Position numbers and translations under genes: made by a program. Source: Bacteroidia bacterium (GTDB lineage Bacteria; Bacteroidota; Bacteroidia; JANWJV01). Taken from it: 33,012 bases of DNA. The notes under the pieces were generated by a model. It worked only from the letters and a program-made list of their open reading frames with translations. It had not been told where the DNA came from and ran no database searches. Shown one piece after another: positions 8,845 through 15,740 of this stretch; positions within the stretch are counted from its first letter, which is position 1, and each line of letters starts with the position of its first letter. Location of the stretch: contig JANWJV010000093.1 in assembly GCA_025451785.1 (NCBI GenBank), positions 1 through 33,012 on the forward strand. The letters run 5' to 3'.

Positions 8845-9345
8845 ATGAAAACTTTCGCGGCACATACACTCGCTCTCCTACTGACACTCACACTGTCACT
8901 TGCAGGCTTCGCCCAGATCGACACTACCAAAGGCGACCCGCGTAAGGTCTATCCCCTGAGCGACCCGCGTAACCCTGATTGTCCTTGTCATAAATTGCAG
9001 GAGCAGGCAGATAAAGAATACGCGAAGCTGCAGGAGAAGGAGAAGAAGAACAATGAAAGGAATAAGGATAAGAACAACGATAAGAATGTTGTTGTTTTAA
9101 AAGACAAGGAGAACGACAAAGTGCCAGATCAACAGGTGAAGATCGCTCCGGATACTACTACTAAAGTCAATACTGTTAAGACCACGGTTACTTCTACCGG
9201 CGGAGGAAGCTCTGTAACGATCGATAAAGCAAATAAGAAAAAACACCGTCGCCGTTTCGCCAAATGGTGGAATAAAAAATGCGATGATTGGTTCCCCCGC
9301 CGCGACCGCTGGAAACTGAGGCAGGTGGATTGTTTTGATTGGTGA
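8845..9345 (+). CDS. Small secreted charged protein, unknown function
   Basis: I do not recognise this 166-residue protein. It has a clear signal peptide (residues 1-23, ending LAGFA before Q24). A Cys-Pro-Cys motif follows (Cys46, Cys48, in NPDCPCHKLQEQAD). A helical, extremely charged K/N/E/D tract spans about 52-95. A Thr/Val/Gly/Ser linker spans about 102-128. The C-terminal 35 residues are strongly basic and aromatic (KKKHRRRFAKWWNKKC, then DWFPRRDRWKLR) with Cys146 and Cys163. No T9SS tail or membrane helix is present, so the mature protein is probably periplasmic or outer-surface. The four cysteines could form disulfides or bind metal. It follows the A2M gene by 83 nt across a stem-loop, so the two could be partly cotranscribed. 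A link to A2M is conjecture. Confidence 0.75.
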   Translation: MKTFAAHTLALLLTLTLSLAGFAQIDTTKGDPRKVYPLSDPRNPDCPCHKLQEQADKEYAKLQEKEKKNNERNKDKNNDKNVVVLKDKENDKVPDQQVKIAPDTTTKVNTVKTTVTSTGGGSSVTIDKANKKKHRRRFAKWWNKKCDDWFPRRDRWKLRQVDCFDW

Positions 9346-9379
9346 GGGTGCTTTAATTTGGGGTTCTGCGCTTTTTTTC

Positions 9380-9428
9380 GCCCTTCGGCGGAGCTTGTAC
9401 TGAGCGAAGCGAAGTGCTCAGGGTGACA
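9380..9428. repeat. Dispersed palindromic repeat, copy C (long, inverted)
   Basis: In reverse orientation it begins TGTCACCCTGAG and ends GCCGAAGGGC, matching both ends of copy A. The middle is expanded with GAGC/CGAAG units (9393-9417). The CCCT (9381-9384) and AGGG (9420-9423) arms are retained. It fills most of the gap after the small secreted protein, upstream of the promoter at 9430. Confidence 0.55.
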
Positions 9429-9429
9429 A

Positions 9430-9460
9430 TCTGTTTAAACGGGCTCTTGGTTTAATTTTG
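9430..9460 (+). promoter_or_regulatory. Bacteroidota-type promoter of the propeller protein gene
   Basis: The -33 element is TCTG (9430-9433, one mismatch to TTTG). After a 19-nt spacer comes an exact -7 element TAATTTTG (9453-9460). The predicted start is near 9466, giving a leader of about 44 nt. The -33 element abuts repeat copy C. Confidence 0.65.
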
Positions 9461-9509
9461 TATTCTCCTCCTTTTTTCGGATTATTACAAATAATTAGAA
9501 AGGCGCCCC

Positions 9510-12341
9510 ATGAGAAAAACCTTACCTCTTTCCATTTTCCTGTTTTTTATTTGTACTACCCTGGCGGCGCAGTCGCAGGACTGGGTATCGAAAATGCAGG
9601 ACCCCGATGCTAATTTCTATGAGGTTCAGAAAGCCTTTAACGATCATCTGAAGGCCAATCCTTCTATGGCCACGCAAAAAGGCAGCGGCTATAAAGTGTA
9701 TAAGCGTTGGGAAGCTTTTGTGGGCCCTCGTGTTTATCCCAGCGGCGATCGCTCCCAAATGGCGCAGGCCATGGAAGAACAAAAAAGCTTTTTGCTGAAT
9801 GGCAAAAGCGCCATGAAGAACGGTTCTCAAACAGTACAGGCCGGTAACTGGGCATTTCTTGGTCCGGCGGTAGTTCCTCAAAATACCGGTGGCGCAGGTC
9901 GCGCTAACTTTATAAGATTCCAACCCGGAAATAATAGCATCGTTTATACAGGCTCGCCCTCCGGCGGTCTCTGGAAGACCATTAACGGCGGCGGTTCCTG
10001 GGCCACCACTACCGATAACCTTGCCGTGATCGGCTGCACCGATGTGGCGATCGATCCTACCAATACCAATATCATGTACCTGGCCACGGGCGATGGCGAG
10101 GCCAGCGACAATTACAGCATCGGTGTGCTCAAGTCCACTGACGCAGGCGCCACCTGGGCGGTTAGCGGTCTTTCGTGGACGATCACACAAACACGCACCA
10201 TTAGCAAGCTGTTGATCAATCCAACTACAACAACTACTATTCTCGCCGCCACGAGCAATGGCGTATACCGTAGTACCAACAGCGGAACCAGCTGGACACA
10301 GGTGCTTGTTGCCAACGCAAAAGACATTGAGTTCAAACCCGGTGACGCGAATACGGTTTACGCTACCAGCGCGGGACCTCCTTCCAGTTTTTACCGCTCG
10401 CTCGACGGCGGTGCTACCTGGGGTGCGATCACATCGGGTCTTCCTTCTTCAGGCAGCTCCTGCAGGATGGCGATCGCTGTAACTCCCGCAGATCCCAATT
10501 ATGTTTATGTGGTATCGAGCCTTGCGGGCAATTATAAGTACCAGGGCGTTTATCTTTCCATCAATAGCGGCACCAGCTTCACCACGCAAAGCACTACACC
10601 CGATATTCTGAGCGTGACTACCACCAGCACTACAGGACAAGGATGGTACGACCTCGCCATCGCCGCTTCTCCCACAGTGAAGACAGAGATCATGGTGGCG
10701 GGCGTTAATATTTGGAAGTCAACCAACTCAGGCGGCACCTGGGGACTGGTGGGCCACTGGCAGGGCTTCGGCGCTGCGTATGTACATGCCGATGTTCATG
10801 CCCTTGAGTATATGCCAGGGAGCGGCACTGTTACTTGGGCAGGTTGTGATGGCGGATTATTTCGTACTTCGGATGGCGGTGTGAGCTGGAACGATTACTG
10901 CACCAATATGGCCATCGCGCAGATCTATCGCATCGGCCTTTCGAAATTCAATACCAGTACTTTCCTTACAGGCTGGCAGGACAACGGTACGTCACTTTAT
11001 AACGGAAGCTGGACCCGCGTATTTGGCGGCGATGGTATGGAATGCATCATGGACCATAGCAATCCTGTGAACGTGTATGCTTCACTGCAATATGGCGGCA
11101 TTTATAAATCGGTGGACGGCGGCGCTACCTTCAATCCAACACCTATTGTTGACAATACCGGTTCAGGCGTTAACGGGCAGGGCGACTGGACAACACCGTA
11201 TGTGATGGACTTCAATAACAATCTTAGTCTTTTGGTAGGCAAGGGACAAGTATACAGAACTACCAATGGCGGAAGCACCTGGGCGCAGGTGGGACTTATC
11301 ACGGGCGGCTCGGGCCCTTGCGTGGCACTGGCCATCGCACCTTCTAACAGCAATTATATTTACGCGGCGAGGTACAACAGGATGTTCGTTTCTACCGACG
11401 GCACCACGTTCGTTGACCGCACAGGAACACTTCCCGTAGCAAGCGCGGCCATCACCTTCATCGCGATATCTTATACGAATCCTTCTAAAGCATGGGTTAC
11501 TTTCTCCGGTTATTCAGGAGCAAATAAAGTAATGGCTACTACCGACGCAGGTGTTACCTGGACGAACATATCTACCGGTCTTCCCAATTTGCCGGTGAAC
11601 TGCATCGTGTACCAGAACGGCTCCAACGACGGTATTTATGTTGGCACCGATGTGGGCATTTACTGGAAAGACAATTCCAATGCCTGGACGAGCTACAGCA
11701 CCAACCTGCCCAACGTGGTAGTAAACGACATGGAGATACAGTACACAGTAGGCAAGCTTCGCGCTGCTACTTACGGAAGAGGAGTATGGGAAAGCAATAC
11801 GCAGCCCGCGCCTCCTGTTCCGCTCTTTACAGCTAACTCTACCACCATCTGTCAGCAGAAGACCGTGACCTTTACCGATCAAAGTACCGGCGGCGCCAAT
11901 ACCTGGAGCTGGACATTCGCGGGAGGAACGCCGGGTACTTCTACCTCACAGAATCCTACGATCACTTATAATACTCCAGGCACTTATAACGTAACGCTTG
12001 TAGCCGGCAACAGCAATGGCACCAATACACTGGTGAAGAACAGTTACATTACTGTGAACACCTGTGTAGGCATTGAAGAAGCGGTTGTGGAAGGTTCCTT
12101 TAAAGTATACCCCAACCCCAGCAACGGTCATTTCACGGTCACATTTAATTCGCTCACGAAAGACAATTATACCATCGAGGTCAGCAACGCGCTTGGGCAG
12201 GTAGTTTACACTAAGTCGCTGAAAGAGCACAGCGGGGAGTATTCAGCCCCCATCGATCTGAGCGCTCATGCAAAGGGAGCCTACCGCTTGACCATTAACG
12301 GTTCGGGGGGCACTATCGCCAGGAAAGTGCTGATATACTAG
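9510..12341 (+). CDS. Secreted Asp-box beta-propeller protein with PKD and T9SS type A domains
   Basis: This 943-residue exported protein has a signal peptide (residues 1-20, ending TLAAQ). About eleven Asp-box/BNR-like motifs of the form S-x-D-x-G-x-T-W follow, between residues about 155 and 680 (for example STDAGATW, SLDGGATW, TSDGGVSW, SVDGGATF, TTNGGSTW, TTDAGVTW). This predicts one or two sortilin/VPS10-like or sialidase-like propellers. A PKD domain follows at about 775-855 (VTFTDQSTGG, then WSWTFAGGTPGTSTSQNP). The T9SS type A sorting domain is at about 865-943 (FKVYPNPSNGHFTV, then GAYRLTI). No catalytic residues of sialidases are evident, so adhesion or glycan binding is as likely as enzymatic activity. 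It has its own promoter. Confidence 0.9.
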   Translation: MRKTLPLSIFLFFICTTLAAQSQDWVSKMQDPDANFYEVQKAFNDHLKANPSMATQKGSGYKVYKRWEAFVGPRVYPSGDRSQMAQAMEEQKSFLLNGKSAMKNGSQTVQAGNWAFLGPAVVPQNTGGAGRANFIRFQPGNNSIVYTGSPSGGLWKTINGGGSWATTTDNLAVIGCTDVAIDPTNTNIMYLATGDGEASDNYSIGVLKSTDAGATWAVSGLSWTITQTRTISKLLINPTTTTTILAATSNGVYRSTNSGTSWTQVLVANAKDIEFKPGDANTVYATSAGPPSSFYRSLDGGATWGAITSGLPSSGSSCRMAIAVTPADPNYVYVVSSLAGNYKYQGVYLSINSGTSFTTQSTTPDILSVTTTSTTGQGWYDLAIAASPTVKTEIMVAGVNIWKSTNSGGTWGLVGHWQGFGAAYVHADVHALEYMPGSGTVTWAGCDGGLFRTSDGGVSWNDYCTNMAIAQIYRIGLSKFNTSTFLTGWQDNGTSLYNGSWTRVFGGDGMECIMDHSNPVNVYASLQYGGIYKSVDGGATFNPTPIVDNTGSGVNGQGDWTTPYVMDFNNNLSLLVGKGQVYRTTNGGSTWAQVGLITGGSGPCVALAIAPSNSNYIYAARYNRMFVSTDGTTFVDRTGTLPVASAAITFIAISYTNPSKAWVTFSGYSGANKVMATTDAGVTWTNISTGLPNLPVNCIVYQNGSNDGIYVGTDVGIYWKDNSNAWTSYSTNLPNVVVNDMEIQYTVGKLRAATYGRGVWESNTQPAPPVPLFTANSTTICQQKTVTFTDQSTGGANTWSWTFAGGTPGTSTSQNPTITYNTPGTYNVTLVAGNSNGTNTLVKNSYITVNTCVGIEEAVVEGSFKVYPNPSNGHFTVTFNSLTKDNYTIEVSNALGQVVYTKSLKEHSGEYSAPIDLSAHAKGAYRLTINGSGGTIARKVLIY

Positions 12342-12397
12342 GATTGGGGGTTTAATATTCGACCCATCTTTAGCTTCTTTTTCTTTTAAGGCCGGGG

Positions 12398-12405
12398 TAC
12401 TTTTG
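12398..12405 (+). promoter_or_regulatory. Candidate -7 promoter element of the C10 peptidase gene
   Basis: TACTTTTG matches TAnnTTTG exactly. A clear -33 TTTG is not seen. It sits over the alternative TTG start at 12403, so that start would lie upstream of the transcript and the ATG at 12427 is the usable one. Confidence 0.5.
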
Positions 12406-12426
12406 AGCTATCAAAAGACCAAGGCC

Positions 12427-13818
12427 ATGAAAAAGAACATTTACACCCTCCTCGCATCTCTCTTACTAACAGCACCTCTTTTTGCCAAAGAAGTGAGCCT
12501 GCAGCAAGTGGAGCAAGCCGCTCGCAAGATCTACGCGGAGCGCTTCCTTATCTATAGTGGCAGCACTACAGGGCCGGTTGTTTTTTCTGAGGCACTTACG
12601 CTATCCCGCAACAACGTTCCACTGATCCATGTATTTAATGTGGCTGGCGAGAAAGGCTTTGTGATGATGGCGGCGCAGGACAATGTGCAGCCCCTGCTGG
12701 CTTATACTTTTGAAGGAGCCTATAATAAGAACAACGAGCAGCCTGCTTTTACTGATTGGGTAGAGAATTATATGGACCAGGTGGCCTATTGTGTGGAGAA
12801 GGCACTTCCTTCTACCGCAGGTATCGATAAGGCCTGGAACATGTTCCTGGGTAAGAATGTGGTGACAGCAACTTCCTCCGCTAACGTTGGCCCTTTGATG
12901 AGCACCAAATGGAACCAGGGTTGTTATTATAATGAGCAGTGTCCTACCATCTCCACCGGCGGACAATGCAGCAGGGCCTGGACAGGCTGCGGCGCTACGG
13001 CCATGGCGCAGATGATGAAGTATCACAATCATCCGTCAACGGGTACAGGATCTAATTCTTATACCTGGATGGGCAATACCCTCAGCGCCAACTTCGCTGC
13101 CAGCACGTATAATTTCAGCAGCATGCCCAACAGCGCTTCTTCTTCTAACACACAACTGGCGCAATTGATGTCGCATGCAGGCATCGCGCTCAACATGAAC
13201 TACGGGAGTTCAAGCTCTACTTGTTTTTTCGACATGGGAACCATACTGCCTAAGTACTTCAAGTACGCGCCCATCGCTCAGAACTGGTCGAAGCTTTTCA
13301 TCACCAACGATACTGTTTACCAGAACCGCATTGCCGCGGAACTCGACTCACTGCGCCCCGTGTTCTACAAGGGCGGCGGACACTTCTATCTCATCGACGG
13401 TTACCAGAACGCATATCCCTATTACTTCCATGTGAACTGGGGATGGGGAGGACTGTATGATGGCTATTATTATTGCAGCGCGCTCAATCCCGGCTCGTAC
13501 AATTTCACTTCCGGACAGGGCGCCATCATCCGCATAATGCCTCAAAGCATTACCACCGGAGTGGAGGAGGAGCATGTTTCGGGAGAACTGCATCTGTATC
13601 CCAATCCTGCTAACGAAGTGCTGAACATTGAATGGGATGAGCCTGTGGATAACATCACCATCATTAACAGCCTTGGACAAATTGTCCTCACAAATCAACA
13701 ATCAGCAATCAACGATCAACAATCGATGGATATCAGATCACTCCCCACCGGTCTTTATTTCGTGGAAGTTTATTCGGGGAGCATACAAAAGACCTCCCGC
13801 CTGGTGATTTCCCGCTAA
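12427..13818 (+). CDS. Secreted C10-family (streptopain-like) cysteine peptidase with T9SS tail
   Basis: From the ATG at 12427 the product is 463 residues. It has a signal peptide (MKKNIYTLLASLLLTAPLFA), a propeptide (about 21-150, EVSLQQVEQAARKIYAERF onward) that in this family inhibits the zymogen, then the catalytic domain. The nucleophile is Cys188 in TGCGATAMAQMMKYH and the catalytic His319 is in GGGHFYLIDGY. The family signature VNWGWGG follows. The Cys-His spacing is close to that of streptopain. A T9SS type A sorting domain ends the protein (LHLYPNPANEVLNIEW, then LPTGLYFVEV). A TTG start at 12403 would add eight residues ahead of the signal peptide and is rejected because the -7 element overlaps it. 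A short heptamer repeat lies inside the sorting domain. It is expected to be an extracellular protease. Confidence 0.93.
   Translation: MKKNIYTLLASLLLTAPLFAKEVSLQQVEQAARKIYAERFLIYSGSTTGPVVFSEALTLSRNNVPLIHVFNVAGEKGFVMMAAQDNVQPLLAYTFEGAYNKNNEQPAFTDWVENYMDQVAYCVEKALPSTAGIDKAWNMFLGKNVVTATSSANVGPLMSTKWNQGCYYNEQCPTISTGGQCSRAWTGCGATAMAQMMKYHNHPSTGTGSNSYTWMGNTLSANFAASTYNFSSMPNSASSSNTQLAQLMSHAGIALNMNYGSSSSTCFFDMGTILPKYFKYAPIAQNWSKLFITNDTVYQNRIAAELDSLRPVFYKGGGHFYLIDGYQNAYPYYFHVNWGWGGLYDGYYYCSALNPGSYNFTSGQGAIIRIMPQSITTGVEEEHVSGELHLYPNPANEVLNIEWDEPVDNITIINSLGQIVLTNQQSAINDQQSMDIRSLPTGLYFVEVYSGSIQKTSRLVISR
13694..13721 (+). repeat. Four tandem heptamers inside the C10 peptidase gene
   Basis: The units ATCAACA, ATCAGCA, ATCAACG and ATCAACA are contiguous. 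They lie in the coding sequence between two beta strands of the T9SS sorting domain and encode a Q/N/S-rich loop. Since 7 is not a multiple of 3, a change in unit number would shift the frame. Confidence 0.8.
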
Positions 13819-13888
13819 ACCCGTGCAACCTATGAATACCTTAATGCCTCTCTTATAAATACATGTTAAACCTTAAAAACCAAACCGC

Positions 13889-14647
13889 ATGAAAAAAATC
13901 TACTTTACCCTTTGCATCATTGCCTTTGCTTTCAGCGCCAGAGCTCAAAACCAAATGTGTTTCGCACAGGTGGTTTGCAACTCCACCCAAAACCTTTGTT
14001 TTGGCGACTGTAAAGGCACCGCCAATTGTTATCCTGGCGGCTCCGGCTCATACAAGTTCAGCTGGTCAAACGGGGCAACCACCCAAAACATCAGCGCCCT
14101 TTGCGCGGGCGGCTACACAGTAACTGTTACCGATCTTAACGATGGAAGCACCTGTACCGGGCAATGCACGGTTACCACTCCCACACAGATGAATGTCTCT
14201 GTCATCCCTTCGGGAAACAATGCTAGTGCAGTGGTATCGGGGGGCTCACCGGGCTATACCTATTCATGGACACCCAGCGGACAAACAGGCGCCAATGCTA
14301 CCGGCCTTTCGAATGGCGTTCACACCGTTACTGTAACAGACAAGAACGGATGCAAGCAAAGCGCCGTTGTGACCATTACCGGTACCGGTATCTGGTCGAT
14401 GGACGCTGCGCATTCTGCCACCGTGTATCCTAACCCTTCTACCGGTGTTCTGAACATTGAGCTTCCGCTCCTTAGCGCGGCTAAACTCGAAGTGCTTAAC
14501 ATACTTGGAGAGCAAGTGTACACAGAAGCATGGCCTGCAGGCAAGCAAAAAGGAATGCTTGACCTTACCAATCTCCCCGCAGGCGCCTATATCATCAGCA
14601 TAAAGCACGATGAAGGCGTACTGAGCGCGAGGATCGTGAAGAATTAG
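13889..14647 (+). CDS. Secreted SprB-repeat protein with T9SS type A domain
   Basis: This 252-residue exported protein has a signal peptide (residues 1-19, MKKIYFTLCI...SARA). Two SprB-type repeats follow: residues about 37-96 (NLCFGDCKGT, then YKFSWSNGATTQNIS, then GGYTVTVTD) and about 100-164 (a weaker copy, GGSPGYTYSW, then GVHTVTVTDKNGC). The T9SS type A sorting domain spans about 173-252 (ATVYPNPSTGVLNIEL, then LPAGAYIISI). SprB repeats occur in the gliding adhesin SprB and in many Bacteroidota surface proteins. This one is tiny by comparison, so it is more likely a small adhesin or released protein than a motility adhesin. Cys residues are frequent in the first repeat (37, 41, 47, 72, 89, 93), suggesting disulfides. 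Its leader is closely related to that of the cargo gene at 3432. It ends in a terminator. Confidence 0.87.
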   Translation: MKKIYFTLCIIAFAFSARAQNQMCFAQVVCNSTQNLCFGDCKGTANCYPGGSGSYKFSWSNGATTQNISALCAGGYTVTVTDLNDGSTCTGQCTVTTPTQMNVSVIPSGNNASAVVSGGSPGYTYSWTPSGQTGANATGLSNGVHTVTVTDKNGCKQSAVVTITGTGIWSMDAAHSATVYPNPSTGVLNIELPLLSAAKLEVLNILGEQVYTEAWPAGKQKGMLDLTNLPAGAYIISIKHDEGVLSARIVKN

Positions 14648-14667
14648 TTCTTAAGAGAATAATACCG

Positions 14668-14698
14668 GCCCCGTTTGCGAAAGCAGGCGGGGCTTTTT
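14668..14698 (+). terminator. Rho-independent terminator between convergent genes
   Basis: An eleven-base-pair stem (14668-14678 with 14683-14693, two G-U pairs) has a GAAA tetraloop and is followed by five T. It serves the SprB-repeat gene. The T-tract overlaps the stop codon of the convergent patatin gene at 14697-14699. Confidence 0.85.
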
Positions 14699-15704
14699 AT
14701 TTGGCGCCGGTGTATTTCTTTACACTTTGCCGTCCGCTGCTGATCAGCACTTCCTTTTGCGCCTTGCTCAGCTTTTTCACCTTGGGGCCGATGCCCATAG
14801 AGTTGACGGAGAGCGTGCGCTTCCAGTCCTCTTCCGTTAGCTCGCTGCGGTTAAGGTTCTCGAGCACGAAAACATAAAAGGCTTCCATGTAATCGCGGAT
14901 GTTGTGGATCTCGCTGGGAGCAAGTCCGCCGCGCTTTATATCATAAGCGATCTGCTCCTCGGTGTCGATGCGGATACCGAGCGTCTTTGGGTTGGGGTAG
15001 CGGGTAGTTACGCCATTAACTATTACTGTACTGTCGAAGATCTGGATCGGGAAATTGCCGATGATGCCGCCATCCACCAGCACATCCAGTCTCCGCATGT
15101 CCTTTGCCTTGGTCATGATCTTGCCGGTACTGTCGATGCTAACGGCCTGGTAGTAAAGAGGAATTGACATGGTGATGCGCATGGCATCTTTCACTTTCAT
15201 CTTTGGATAGTTCTCATACGAAAGTACCACCAGCTTTTGTTGGCTAAGATTAGTAGCCGTTACATAAAGGTCGCGGTATCCTGCCTTGTGCAGCTCAGCG
15301 AAAGTGATGTCGGCATTGCCGGTCTTCTGTTTGATGAGGCCTTCGATCCAGCGCGTGTACTTTTTGCCCCTGTACCAGCCGTATTTTTTTCGTGTTCGTG
15401 AAATGCCTCCGAAGAAAATATACCGTCCGTCGTTGAACTTCTGGAACTTGGTGTCGTAGATGATCTTGGTGATCTCTTCGCCTTTATAACCAAGCGATAC
15501 CAGCAATGCAGTGATGGCGCCGGCGGAAGTGCCGCCCACTTTCTTTACCTTGCCCATCATGCCTTGCTTCTCCATCTCCTGGATCACGCCTCCGTAGGCG
15601 ATGCCCTTTATGCCAGCCCCTTCGAATACCAGGTTCTTCGGCTGGGCAAAGGCCATGGCTGGAGCAATGAAAAGAAAAAGAAGGATGGAGTTCCTGATTC
15701 TCAT
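14697..15704 (-). CDS. Exported patatin-like phospholipase
   Basis: This 335-residue protein has a signal peptide (residues 1-20, ending APAMAFA before Q21). The patatin fold follows immediately: the oxyanion-hole glycine motif GAGIKG at 29-34, the nucleophile Ser60 in GGTSAG (G-x-S-x-G), and the dyad Asp211 in DGGIIGNFP. All catalytic elements are intact, so lipid acyl hydrolase activity is likely, in the periplasm or at the outer membrane. There is no POTRA or barrel extension (unlike PlpD-type lipases) and no T9SS tail. It starts 36 nt after the stop of the upstream minus-strand gene, with no terminator between, so the two probably form an operon. The physiological substrate is unknown. 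Confidence 0.92.
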   Translation of the reverse strand: MRIRNSILLFLFIAPAMAFAQPKNLVFEGAGIKGIAYGGVIQEMEKQGMMGKVKKVGGTSAGAITALLVSLGYKGEEITKIIYDTKFQKFNDGRYIFFGGISRTRKKYGWYRGKKYTRWIEGLIKQKTGNADITFAELHKAGYRDLYVTATNLSQQKLVVLSYENYPKMKVKDAMRITMSIPLYYQAVSIDSTGKIMTKAKDMRRLDVLVDGGIIGNFPIQIFDSTVIVNGVTTRYPNPKTLGIRIDTEEQIAYDIKRGGLAPSEIHNIRDYMEAFYVFVLENLNRSELTEEDWKRTLSVNSMGIGPKVKKLSKAQKEVLISSGRQSVKKYTGAK

Positions 15705-15740
15705 ACTAAATGTTTCACCAAGGTAGTTAAAACGAAGGTC

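Noticed and set aside
12403-12426. TTG start extending the C10 peptidase by eight residues
   Set aside because: It places polar residues ahead of a standard signal peptide and sits on top of an exact -7 promoter element; the ATG at 12427 gives a normal MKKN signal start.
13694-13721. CRISPR-like array
   Set aside because: Units are seven bases with no spacers and lie inside a coding sequence.
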